Below, one piece after another: positions 46,405-54,713 of a stretch of 64,000 bases of DNA (position 1 is its first letter; every line of letters starts with the position of its first letter). The stretch spans positions 62,001-126,000 of the forward strand of contig DATATI010000001.1 in assembly GCA_036268875.1 (NCBI GenBank), in the 5' to 3' direction. A program made the position numbers and the translations under genes. The notes under the pieces were generated by a model. The model was not told the origin of the DNA, did no database searches, and was given only the letters and a program-made list of their open reading frames with translations. This DNA is from Polyangia bacterium. GTDB taxonomy: Bacteria > Myxococcota_A > Polyangia > Fen-1088.

Positions 46405-46997
46405 GGAACCGAACGCGCCGGCCGAAACGCCGCCGCGAAGAAATCACGCAGGTACTGTGCCGCCGACAGCAGCGACACCACCATCGACAGGTAAAGAACG
46501 ATCATCCCCGCCCGGTGATAATCGAGGTTGATCCCCGTCCCCAGCACCGGATAGCGGAAGTAGATCAGCAGCATCATGATCGCCACCAGCTGCAGCGCGG
46601 TCTTGATCTTGCCGCCGTCGCTGGCGGCGATCACCAGCCCTTGAGCCGAGGCCACGCTGCGCAGGCCATTGATCGCCAGATCGCGGGCGATCAGCACCAC
46701 CACCACCCAGGCCGGCACCCGGCCCAGCGAGACCATGAACACCAGCACCGCGGTGACGATCAGCTTGTCCGCCAGCGGATCGAGAAATTTTCCCAGCGTG
46801 CTGACCTGCCCCCGGCTGCGCGCCAGGTATCCGTCCAGCGCATCACCGGCGGCCGCGCCCAGATACAGGAGGCTGGCCAGGAAGCTGCGAAATGGGCTGA
46901 AATTATCCATGAACAGCAGCACGAACGGCACCAGCACCACCCGGCCCATGGTGACCAGGTTCGGCAGGTTGGTGATCTCGCGTCTTAGGGTTGCCAT
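46401..46997 (-). CDS. pgsA: CDP-diacylglycerol-glycerol-3-phosphate 3-phosphatidyltransferase
   Basis: 198 residues with about four membrane helices. The CDP-alcohol phosphotransferase motif DGx2ARx8Gx3Dx3D is present as DGYLARSRGQVSTLGKFLDP followed by LADK. NLPNLVTMGRVVLVPFV at the N-terminus is typical. It makes phosphatidylglycerophosphate, precursor of phosphatidylglycerol, the acyl donor used by Lgt. It is 3 bp after the TPR-AIM24 gene and overlaps pabB by ATGA. Confidence 0.95.
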   Translation of the reverse strand: MATLRREITNLPNLVTMGRVVLVPFVLLFMDNFSPFRSFLASLLYLGAAAGDALDGYLARSRGQVSTLGKFLDPLADKLIVTAVLVFMVSLGRVPAWVVVVLIARDLAINGLRSVASAQGLVIAASDGGKIKTALQLVAIMMLLIYFRYPVLGTGINLDYHRAGMIVLYLSMVVSLLSAAQYLRDFFAAAFRPARSVP

Positions 46998-47000
46998 CAG

Positions 47001-48368
47001 TCAGGCTGGCCGGTGGGGTTCGGCTTTGACCCGGCGATGATGACGGGGCGAACGGCCGCCGTCCAGCAGGACCACGCCCTCGCCTTCGCACTGGATCTGG
47101 AACAGGCGACCGCCGCGCAGAGCGTGCGGCACGATCCGGCCCACCCAGCCGTATAGCCTTCCGCGCGGTACGAACACCGGGTGGGCGCTGGTCACGCGCA
47201 CCGCCGACGGCGGCAGATCAAATTGCAGCGCCACCCGGCCGCTGCCGCGAAACTGCAACAAGCGCAGCCGATCGCCGGGGATGCGGCCCGCCTCCCAGGA
47301 GACACCGCGATCGAACGCCAGCACCCGATCCTCACGCAGATAAAAGATGTCGTCGTCGAGGGCGACGGTCGTCCAGTGGCCGGCCGGCCCGGTCACCAGC
47401 AACTGACCAGCGCCCGCCACCCGGAAAAATCCGCGGCGTTTGCGGCCGAGCGGCTGCTCGGTGGCGCGGCCGCGCACGCGACGAAACGCCGGCCGCCACG
47501 GCGATGCGCCCGCCCAGGCCAGCGCGGCGTCGCTGCGCACGTAGGCGTCATCGTCCCCGACCAGGAAGGCCACCGCGTCCGGCGCCAGAGCCAACCCGCC
47601 CACGCCCAGACCGGCCAGCACGAACGAAACCAGCGACGGGGTCTGCTCCGCCATCAGGTCGGTGTTCGGCGCCAGCGTGGCCAGCGCGTTCACCGGCGGC
47701 GCCTCGACGGTCATCGCCACCGTCGATGGCAGAGGATCCAGCGCCGCTGCCTCGTTGGTGGGCTGCCCGCTGATCACCTCGACTTCCTCGCGCGCCGGCG
47801 CGGGCCCGGCCGGCGCAACCGCGGGCGCCGTCTCGCTGGAATTACCCGACGCGCCGGTGACCTTCGACGTGCTGACGTCGGCGATCGGCACCACCGCCGG
47901 CTCCAGCTGGGCAGCCAGGAGATCTTGCCCGGCCCGCCGAAACGCCAGCGCCGCCCCGGTGCTGTCGCCGCCCTTGGCCAGCGCGTAACCGAGGTAGCTC
48001 CAGGCCTTCAGATCGTCGGGCGCCAGCCGGGTGGCCCGATCCAGCGCGGTGACCGCGTCGTCGTACCTTTCCATCTTCAGTGACACCAAACCAAAGTTGC
48101 GCTGGATGTTGGCGTCCGACGGCTGTAGCGCCGCGATCTCGCGGTAGGTGGCGCGCGCCTCGTCCAGCTTGCCCAGCTTGAAGCGCACCAGCGCCAGCAG
48201 GTTCAGCGCGCGCACGTCGTCGTGCGTGTTGGACAGCGCGCGCAGGATCTCCACCTCGGCCTGACGGTAGTGGCGGCCGCTCAGCAGCTCGCCAGCCGCC
48301 GCCAGGTGCGATTGCAGGCGATCGCGCTCGGCGCCGTGATCGTCGGGTGGTGGCGGGGTGGTGGTCAT
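47001..48368 (-). CDS. TPR protein with C-terminal AIM24-like domain
   Basis: 455 residues, cytoplasmic. Residues 20-150 are three to four TPRs (SGRHYRQAEVEILRALSNTH, LDEARATYREIAALQPSDAN, YDDAVTALDRATRLAPDDLK). An Ala/Pro-rich linker reaches about residue 245. The last 200 residues (GQLLVTGPAGHWTTVALDDD, FYLREDRVLAFDRGVSWEAG, LLQFRGSGRVALQF) match the AIM24/TIGR00266 beta-sandwich. AIM24 proteins influence mitochondrial membrane organisation in yeast; the bacterial role is unclear. It sits between a lytic transglycosylase (2-bp gap) and pgsA (3-bp gap). Confidence 0.8.
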   Translation of the reverse strand: MTTTPPPPDDHGAERDRLQSHLAAAGELLSGRHYRQAEVEILRALSNTHDDVRALNLLALVRFKLGKLDEARATYREIAALQPSDANIQRNFGLVSLKMERYDDAVTALDRATRLAPDDLKAWSYLGYALAKGGDSTGAALAFRRAGQDLLAAQLEPAVVPIADVSTSKVTGASGNSSETAPAVAPAGPAPAREEVEVISGQPTNEAAALDPLPSTVAMTVEAPPVNALATLAPNTDLMAEQTPSLVSFVLAGLGVGGLALAPDAVAFLVGDDDAYVRSDAALAWAGASPWRPAFRRVRGRATEQPLGRKRRGFFRVAGAGQLLVTGPAGHWTTVALDDDIFYLREDRVLAFDRGVSWEAGRIPGDRLRLLQFRGSGRVALQFDLPPSAVRVTSAHPVFVPRGRLYGWVGRIVPHALRGGRLFQIQCEGEGVVLLDGGRSPRHHRRVKAEPHRPA

Positions 48369-48370
48369 GA

Positions 48371-49204
48371 TCAGCGCTCGGCCACGAAATCGCCGCCGAT
48401 GGCGGCCTGCTGATACTGCTGATACCGGCGCATCACCGCCGCGACGTAGGCGCGGGTGGTTTCGTAGGGCGGCACGCCGCCGTATTTCTCCACCGCCGCC
48501 GGACCGGCGTGATACCCGGCGATGACCTTGATCTTCTCTTCGATCGAACAGACCAGCAGGCGCGCCGCCATTGGAGCGCCGGCGCTGTCATCCATCGGCG
48601 ACGGCGTCTTGCAGAACCGGCGCGCCAGCACTTGCAGATAGCGGGCGCCTCCCATGATGTTCTGGCGCGGGTCGAACACGTCCGTCACGCCCATCAGGCG
48701 CGCGGTGTCGGGCATCAGTTGCATCAATCCTTTGGCGCCCACGCTTGAGACCACGTCCGGATCAAAATCCGATTCGGTTTTTATCACGGCTCGCATCAGC
48801 GATTCAGGGATCCCGAAAAAAGCCTGCTGATCGTGAATGTGCTGGTCGTAACGGGCGAACCGCACCGGCGAGGTGTCGCGCGGCGGAACAGCGTCGGTGC
48901 GCCCGCGCAGCGCCGCCGCCTTGCCGGGACCGGTCTTGGACCAGACCTTCCAGTGGGCGCCGATGGGCGGCAGGTTGGTGAACTCGACCACGCCGTCGGC
49001 GCGTTCGCGCGCCCAGAACGTCCCGCTGCCGCGATCAAAGCGAACGCCGCCGCCGCGGCGGTTGCTGAACTCGACCACGCCGTCGGCGCCGGTACGGTTG
49101 GAGACTTCGCCGCGCGCGAGTCCGGTCGCGCCGACCAACACCAACGCCATCGCAGCGGCGCTTGACCGTAGGGTCCGCCTCGTCACCAGCCTGGATCGTA
49201 ACAT
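48371..49204 (-). CDS. Lytic transglycosylase (SLT domain), exported
   Basis: 277 residues. Signal peptide (AAAMALVLVGATGLARG). Residues 35-85 contain two copies of a short motif, DGVVEFSNR and DGVVEFTNL, of the DUF4124 type. The SLT domain runs from about residue 130: catalytic Glu in MRAVIKTESDFDP, then GAKGLMQLMPDTARLMGV, NIMGGARYL and YHAGPAAVEKYGGVPPYETT. It cleaves the glycan strand of peptidoglycan to anhydromuropeptides. First gene of a five-gene minus-strand operon; divergent from nadB. Confidence 0.92.
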   Translation of the reverse strand: MLRSRLVTRRTLRSSAAAMALVLVGATGLARGEVSNRTGADGVVEFSNRRGGGVRFDRGSGTFWARERADGVVEFTNLPPIGAHWKVWSKTGPGKAAALRGRTDAVPPRDTSPVRFARYDQHIHDQQAFFGIPESLMRAVIKTESDFDPDVVSSVGAKGLMQLMPDTARLMGVTDVFDPRQNIMGGARYLQVLARRFCKTPSPMDDSAGAPMAARLLVCSIEEKIKVIAGYHAGPAAVEKYGGVPPYETTRAYVAAVMRRYQQYQQAAIGGDFVAER

Positions 49205-49232
49205 ATGGCGCCCCGTGGGTTATGGTTCATCG

Positions 49233-50822
49233 GTGATCGAGACGGACTACCTGGTGATCGGCTCGGGACTGGCGGGCCTTTACTTCGCCCTGCGTGCGTC
49301 GCAACACGGGCGGGTGGTGATCGCCACCAAGCGGGCGCCACAAGAGTCGAACACCAGCTGGGCGCAGGGCGGCGTGGCCGGCGTCCTGGATCCGTCAGAC
49401 AACATGGAGGCGCACATCGCCGACACCCTGCGCGTGGGTGACGGCCTGTGCAACCGCGCCGCCGTCGAGAGCTGCGTGCGCGAAGGCCCCGAGCACATCC
49501 TGCGCCTGGCCAACCAACTGGGCGTCCCGTTCGATCGCGACCACGAAGGACACTTTGAACTGGGCCGCGAAGGCGGCCACACCGCGCGCCGGATCGTGCA
49601 CGTCAAGGACATGACCGGCTGGGCGATCCAGCAGGCCTTGCTGGATCGCGTCGCCGAGCACGCCGACCGCATCACCATGCTGCCCGATCACATGGCGATC
49701 GACCTGCTGACCACCGCCAAGTATGGCGGCCCCAACGCCGTCTTCGGCGCTTACCTTCTGAATCAAACCACCGGCGAAGTGACGACGGCGGTGGCGCGCG
49801 CGGTGGTGCTGGCCACCGGCGGCTGCGGCAAGGTTTATCTCTATACAACCAACCCCGACGTGGCGACCGGCGACGGCGTGGCCATGGCCTACCGGGTGGG
49901 CGCGCGGGTAGCGAACATGGAATTTTTTCAGTTCCATCCGACCTGTCTTTACCACCCGGCGGCCAAGTCGTTCCTGATCAGCGAAGCCTTGCGCGGCGAA
50001 GGCGGCATCTTGCGGCTACGGGACGGCACCGCCTTCATGCACCGCTATCACGAGATGAAGGATCTCGCCCCCCGCGACATCGTCGCCCGGGCCATCGACG
50101 GCGAGCTGAAACGGACTGGCGACGATCACGCCGTGCTGGATATGACCCATCTGGCGCCGGATTTTTTGGTCGAGCGCTTTCCGACCATTCACGCCCGCTG
50201 CCTGGAGCTGGGCATCGACATGCGCACCATGCCGATCCCGGTGGTGCCGGCCGCGCACTATAGCTGCGGCGGCGTGCTGGTCGACGAGCGCGCGCGTTCC
50301 AGCGTGAAGAACCTGTATGCCATCGGCGAGGTGTCGATGACAGGACTGCACGGGGCCTGTCGGCTGGCCTCGAACTCGCTGCTGGAAGCGATGGTCTACG
50401 CGGCGCGCGCCGCCGACGACATCCGCGACGTCACCGCCAACCGTCCGCCGCAGGTGGCACCCTGGTATGCCGGCGCCGCCGGATCGTCCGACGAAGCCGT
50501 GGTGGTCAGCCAGAACTGGGACGAGATCCGCCGCCTGATGTGGAACTACGTGGGTATTGTGCGCACCGATCGCCGATTGGAGCGCGCGGCGCGCCGGATC
50601 GAATTGATCCGTTCGGAGATCCGCGACTACTACTGGAACGTGACGGTGAACGGCGATCTGCTCGAGCTGCGCAATCTCGCGCTTTGCGCCGACCTGATCA
50701 TTGAATGCGCCCGCCGACGCGCCGAAAGCCGCGGCCTGCACTTCAATTTGGACCACCCCGAGCACGATTCTCGACTGGCGCGCGACACACTGCTCACACG
50801 CGGGGACGGCCCTGTCGTATAA
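49233..50822 (+). CDS. nadB: L-aspartate oxidase
   Basis: 529 residues from the GTG at 49233 (GTG at 49215 also possible; neither has a strong ribosome site). FAD motif VIGSGLAGLYFALRA, TSWAQGGVAGVL, HTARRIVHVKDMTGWAIQQA, FFQFHPTCLYHP and GEVSMTGLHGACRLASNSLL match NadB. In the last motif the usual Asn of HGANR is Cys, while the Arg is kept. It oxidises aspartate to iminoaspartate, the first step to NAD. nadA and nadC are not adjacent. Confidence 0.93.
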   Translation: MIETDYLVIGSGLAGLYFALRASQHGRVVIATKRAPQESNTSWAQGGVAGVLDPSDNMEAHIADTLRVGDGLCNRAAVESCVREGPEHILRLANQLGVPFDRDHEGHFELGREGGHTARRIVHVKDMTGWAIQQALLDRVAEHADRITMLPDHMAIDLLTTAKYGGPNAVFGAYLLNQTTGEVTTAVARAVVLATGGCGKVYLYTTNPDVATGDGVAMAYRVGARVANMEFFQFHPTCLYHPAAKSFLISEALRGEGGILRLRDGTAFMHRYHEMKDLAPRDIVARAIDGELKRTGDDHAVLDMTHLAPDFLVERFPTIHARCLELGIDMRTMPIPVVPAAHYSCGGVLVDERARSSVKNLYAIGEVSMTGLHGACRLASNSLLEAMVYAARAADDIRDVTANRPPQVAPWYAGAAGSSDEAVVVSQNWDEIRRLMWNYVGIVRTDRRLERAARRIELIRSEIRDYYWNVTVNGDLLELRNLALCADLIIECARRRAESRGLHFNLDHPEHDSRLARDTLLTRGDGPVV

Positions 50823-50854
50823 GACCCGCCACTTGCGCTATTGTTAAGGGGCGG

Positions 50855-51523
50855 ATGCTGGACAGCGAAGACATTGCCCGGCTGGTGCGACGCGCGCAGG
50901 ACGGTGATGTACGCGCGTTCGAAGAGCTGGTTGGCGCGCACATTCCGCAGGTGCGACGTTTCGCGCAGGCCTTCGCCCACGACGAAGGCGACGCCGCTGA
51001 CCTGGCCCAGGACGCCCTGGTCAAAGTCTACCGATCGATCAGCAGCTATCGGTTTCAGTCAGCGTTTTCCACCTGGCTTTACGCCATCATTCGCAACGTT
51101 TTCCTGGACAATGCCCGCAGCCGCGCCGGCAAGGAACGCGCGCTTGAGTTGCCTTTCGATATCAAGCACATCGACACGACACGGCCGTCGGACGCCGACG
51201 ATATGGCGCGCGCCGATGTGCAGATCGAACGGCAGCAAGAACGGCGGCGGGTGTGGGCAGCCCTGGCCCTGGTGCAGACCGAATTTCGCTCGACGCTGGT
51301 GCTGTTCGACATCGAAGGCCTGTCCTATGAAGAAGTGGCGGCCATCGAATCAGTGCCTCTGGGCACCGTGAAATCGCGTCTATCGCGAGGACGCGATCAG
51401 CTGCGGCGGCTTCTGTCCTCGACCACCGGCGGAGAATCGGCGCGACCAGACGACAACGCGCAAGACGACGGGAACAACCAAGAGAGACTTGTCGTCACTC
51501 AGCAGAGGAAACGATCAGGATGA
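50855..51523 (+). CDS. ECF-type RNA polymerase sigma factor
   Basis: 222 residues from the ATG at 50855 with AAGGGG five bases upstream. Region 2: ADLAQDALVKVYRSISSYRF, STWLYAIIRNVFLDNARSRA. Region 4: LVLFDIEGLSYEEVAAIESV and PLGTVKSRLSRGRDQLRRLL. The C-terminal 30 residues are polar and likely disordered. First gene of a four-gene operon; its stop overlaps the next start (ATGA). TATAAG at 50816, within the end of nadB, may be the -10 of its own promoter. Confidence 0.93.
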   Translation: MLDSEDIARLVRRAQDGDVRAFEELVGAHIPQVRRFAQAFAHDEGDAADLAQDALVKVYRSISSYRFQSAFSTWLYAIIRNVFLDNARSRAGKERALELPFDIKHIDTTRPSDADDMARADVQIERQQERRRVWAALALVQTEFRSTLVLFDIEGLSYEEVAAIESVPLGTVKSRLSRGRDQLRRLLSSTTGGESARPDDNAQDDGNNQERLVVTQQRKRSG

Positions 51524-52134
51524 CGCCACATATTCCCACGCGGCCCGACATCAGCGACGACGATGTGCGTCGGATGCTGGGTGGCCTACGCGTCGATCCG
51601 GCGGATGGTGGCTTCGGCGAAGCGCTGCACCGGCGACTGGCCGCCGAAGCGCCGCCAAAAGCGCCTGGCATTTTGTCGGCGGTGCGCGCGGTCTTCGCTC
51701 GCTGGCCCGCCGTGCTGTGGCCGGCGACCGGCGTATTGAGTGGAGCGGCGGCGTTCGCCTTGTTGGTGACGCTACGGGCGCCGGCGGTGGTCCCGTCCGC
51801 ACCGGTGGCGGCGCCCGTCGCCGCGGTGGCGGAGGTCGTCCATCGCTTGCCCGCCGACAAGACGGCCGTCATCCGCATCAACTTCGCCGCCGAGGTGGCG
51901 GTGGACGACGTCAACTTCGAGATCACCCTGCCCGACGGTCTTTCGTTCTGGAGCCGCGGAGAGAAGCTGGCCATGCGATCGTTTCGCTGGCAGGGAAAGT
52001 TGGAAGCGGGCGACAACCCGATCCCGATCGCCGTGCGCGGTGATCGGCCGGGCGTGTACCGGGTGCGCGCCGACGCCGACGCGGGCGGAACCCGCATCGA
52101 GCACGAGGTGGTGTTGCGGGTGGAGGGGGCATGA
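51520..52134 (+). CDS. Single-pass membrane protein with Ig-like periplasmic domain (putative anti-sigma)
   Basis: 204 residues. Residues 1-62 are cytoplasmic (ISDDDVRRMLGGLRVDPADG, GFGEALHRRLAAEAPP), with no zinc-binding HxxxCxxC. One membrane helix at 63-85. Residues 105-204 form a beta-sandwich-like domain (VNFEITLPDGLSFWSRGEKL, GVYRVRADADAGGTRIEHEV). Direct overlap with the sigma gene (ATGA) and topology suggest an anti-sigma factor of non-ZAS type. The N-terminal layout parallels the CBM48 protein at 28.8 kb. It overlaps the next gene by ATGA. Confidence 0.7.
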   Translation: MTPHIPTRPDISDDDVRRMLGGLRVDPADGGFGEALHRRLAAEAPPKAPGILSAVRAVFARWPAVLWPATGVLSGAAAFALLVTLRAPAVVPSAPVAAPVAAVAEVVHRLPADKTAVIRINFAAEVAVDDVNFEITLPDGLSFWSRGEKLAMRSFRWQGKLEAGDNPIPIAVRGDRPGVYRVRADADAGGTRIEHEVVLRVEGA

Positions 52135-52610
52135 TGACGGGCAGGTTGGCGGCGGGAAGAAAATTATTCGTGGCGGCGGTGCTGGCCGGCGGCTTGCTCG
52201 CCGGCGCCAAGCAAGCGGCCGCCCAGGGGCACGACAACAACGAGAAGCGGCCGCGCCCGCCCATCCGGGCCAGCGCCACCGTCGAGGTGATCGATCCGGC
52301 GCACGGCGTGGACGAGATCATCAGCCGGGTGCGCGATCAAAAAGGCCGGCGCGGCGACGGGTCAAAAGATCACACCAATCAAGACCAAGGTAACCGCGCC
52401 GGCGGCGACGATGACAGTCACCGCGGTGGCGGGGCGCTGCCCAACGCCACCGGCGGCGATCGCGAGACGTTGCCTCCTCCCGACAAGAATGATCGCCCGA
52501 GCTATCGCCCCGATCGCGACCGCCGCGATCCGCGCCGCCAAGACGGTGAGACCCGCCTGTCCTTACCGAACAACCGTACGAATAGTATGCAGAGGCAGCA
52601 GCGCCGATGA
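52131..52610 (+). CDS. Exported, highly charged, probably disordered protein
   Basis: 159 residues (a second Met immediately follows the first). Signal peptide LFVAAVLAGGLLAGAKQAAAQ. A short ordered-looking segment (ASATVEVIDPAHGVDEIISR) is followed by about 100 residues very rich in Asp, Arg, Gly, Asn and Gln, e.g. DNDRPSYRPDRDRRDPR-like runs, predicted disordered. No known domain. Third gene of the sigma operon, overlapping the second by ATGA. Function unknown; a cell-envelope role is inferred from export and context. Confidence 0.6.
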   Translation: MMTGRLAAGRKLFVAAVLAGGLLAGAKQAAAQGHDNNEKRPRPPIRASATVEVIDPAHGVDEIISRVRDQKGRRGDGSKDHTNQDQGNRAGGDDDSHRGGGALPNATGGDRETLPPPDKNDRPSYRPDRDRRDPRRQDGETRLSLPNNRTNSMQRQQRR

Positions 52611-52695
52611 CGCGGCGATAGCGCCGGTCAGCCACATCGCGCGCTGGGAGGTCGACAATCGTCGGCCTGAAATTGCGAGTACACTGCGGCGCGAC

Positions 52696-54687
52696 TTGCT
52701 GTCGTCTTTCTTGTGCGGCCAGGGCCGCCCGCTGGTTTTGCTGCTCGCTTTGCTGACGCCGGTGGTGGCCGCCGGCGCAGCGGCGGTGGCCGCGCCTGAT
52801 GCCTCGTTGCCCGCCGGCGTGGCCGAAGCGCGCGCCGAACTGGACGCCGGCCATCCCGAGAAGGCCGCGCGCATCGCCGAGCGGGCGGTGATCGCCGATC
52901 CAGAGAACGGCGATGCCCACTTGGTCCTGGGCTTGGCGCGCTTTCGCACCAAACGCTATGTCGAGGCGGCCGACGCCTTCGAGGCGGCCGCGCACGCCGC
53001 CCGCCCGGTGGCGACGACCGTCGCGGCGTTCAACAAAGGATCCGCGCTTTACAAGGCTGGCCAGTTCGAGGCGGCGGAGAACTGTTTTCTTGAAGCGGCG
53101 GCCGACAAATCACTGGCCGCGCTGGCCACGGTGAACGCCGCCTTCGCCGCCCTGGACAGCGAGCAGATCGATCGCGCCAAAGAACTGCTGTCGGCGGCGC
53201 AGCGCCAGCCCCGGGCCCGGGACATCAGCAACGTGCTGGATGATCTGCGCCAGCAAATCGAAGACGAGGAGGATCGCCTGGCCGACTCGCGCGTGCGCAA
53301 GCTGCGCGATGAAGCGCGCCAAGCGTTGAATCAAGGCAAGTGGGCGCACGCCATCACCGGGTATCTGGCGGCGCTGGGCCAGGCCCGCAAGCTGGAACGT
53401 TCCAACGCCGAGCTTGGTGAACTGACATACGCGCTGGGCGTCGCGCAGTACCGCGCCGGGCACTTCGAAGACGCGCGCCGCACCTTCAACGACGCCGCCA
53501 CGCTGTCGCCCGGCGAGGGTGAGTTTCACATGATGGCCGCGGTGTCGGCGGCCCGCCTGGACGAGAACGCCGCCGCCCGCCGCAGCTTCGAGGAGGCCTT
53601 GCGCCGCGGCTTGAGCCCGGAGAACACCGATCTCATCCGCGGTTATCTGGCGGCGCTGGCGCCGGGCCTGGCCACCCGCGGCAGCGGCGTCGACATCAGC
53701 GCGGCCGTGGCCACTGGCTATGACAGCAATGTCACCCAGTCGGGCGTGGGCCGCACCGAGACCATCGCCAACACCGGCTCCAGCCCCTTCGCCGAGGCGG
53801 CCTTCGATCTGGCCTGGCGTTTCCCCGTCGGCGAGCGCGGCTTCGCCGAGCTGGCCTACGATTTCGATCAGACCGCGTTCTTCGACGGCGAGCTGGACGC
53901 ATTCAGCTTGCAGCAGCACACGGTCGAGGCGACGGGTGAGGTGCGCCTTTTGCCTTGGCTGCGCGCGTCCCTGCTGGGCGGTGGCGACATGCTCTTCGCC
54001 GGGTTGTCGGGCTTCGCGGCGTTTCAGATCGGCGCCACCGTGCGCCCGATGCTGGCCTTCGACGAAGGCCAGCGCACCAGCACCCGCGTCGAGCTGGAGC
54101 ATTCCTGGAAGCACAGTCTGCAATCCGATTTCAGCCATCTGAGCGGGACCCGCACCGATCTCACCATCGCCCAGGACACCGGCAGTCGGCGCGTGCGCTT
54201 GACGTTGGCGTATCGCTACCGCGACGAGAGTCTGCCCACCCCAGAGCGGATCAACACCGCCGATCTGCCCAATCTGGGTGAACTGCCGCAGTGCCCGAAC
54301 AATTCGTGCACGTATGTCATCCCTTACGGCTACACCGCCCACGCCGGGTTGGCGCGCGCGGTGATCGCCTTGCCGAACCTGGGACGGTTGCTGCTGACCG
54401 CGTCGCTGGAAAGCCGACAGTACGGGCGCAACAGCTATATCGAGATCGCCGCCGGCGGCGTGTCCATCGGCAACATCTACCCGCGTGAACGCCATGACGT
54501 GCGGTACGGCGCCGGCATCGCCCTGATCCTGTCACACAGCACGGTCTACGACGCCACCGTTCGCTACGACCTGCTCATCAGCCGTTCGAACATCGACAAC
54601 ACCGTCGACCGCCTGGATTACGACAACAAGAACTTCGCCAAGCACGTCGTCAGCATCGAAGTCGGGTCCGACTGGTCCTGGCGATGA
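52696..54687 (+). CDS. TPR protein with C-terminal outer-membrane beta-barrel
   Basis: 663 residues if the TTG at 52696 is used; no in-frame ATG or GTG precedes a plausible signal peptide (RPLVLLLALLTPVVAAGAAA), so the start is uncertain. Residues 40-340 hold seven or so TPR-like units (PEKAARIAERAVIADPENGD, RYVEAADAFEAAAHAARPVA, GHFEDARRTFNDAATLSPGE). Residues 350-663 are alternating strands beginning AAVATGYDSNVTQSGVGRTE and ending in Trp-Arg, about 14 strands. TPR-plus-barrel is the layout of Slam and polysaccharide porins such as PgaA; which applies is unknown. Last gene of the sigma operon. Confidence 0.72.
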   Translation: MLSSFLCGQGRPLVLLLALLTPVVAAGAAAVAAPDASLPAGVAEARAELDAGHPEKAARIAERAVIADPENGDAHLVLGLARFRTKRYVEAADAFEAAAHAARPVATTVAAFNKGSALYKAGQFEAAENCFLEAAADKSLAALATVNAAFAALDSEQIDRAKELLSAAQRQPRARDISNVLDDLRQQIEDEEDRLADSRVRKLRDEARQALNQGKWAHAITGYLAALGQARKLERSNAELGELTYALGVAQYRAGHFEDARRTFNDAATLSPGEGEFHMMAAVSAARLDENAAARRSFEEALRRGLSPENTDLIRGYLAALAPGLATRGSGVDISAAVATGYDSNVTQSGVGRTETIANTGSSPFAEAAFDLAWRFPVGERGFAELAYDFDQTAFFDGELDAFSLQQHTVEATGEVRLLPWLRASLLGGGDMLFAGLSGFAAFQIGATVRPMLAFDEGQRTSTRVELEHSWKHSLQSDFSHLSGTRTDLTIAQDTGSRRVRLTLAYRYRDESLPTPERINTADLPNLGELPQCPNNSCTYVIPYGYTAHAGLARAVIALPNLGRLLLTASLESRQYGRNSYIEIAAGGVSIGNIYPRERHDVRYGAGIALILSHSTVYDATVRYDLLISRSNIDNTVDRLDYDNKNFAKHVVSIEVGSDWSWR

Positions 54688-54697
54688 CCGCTCGCCT

Positions 54698-54713
54698 CGC
54701 TCGTTAACGAGCG
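54698..54713. other. Perfect 16-bp palindrome between convergent genes
   Basis: CGCTCGTTAACGAGCG lies between the barrel gene stop (54687) and overlaps the DsbA-like gene stop (54704). It can fold into a 6-bp stem with a 4-base loop in either transcript. Without a T-run, terminator function is uncertain. Confidence 0.35.
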
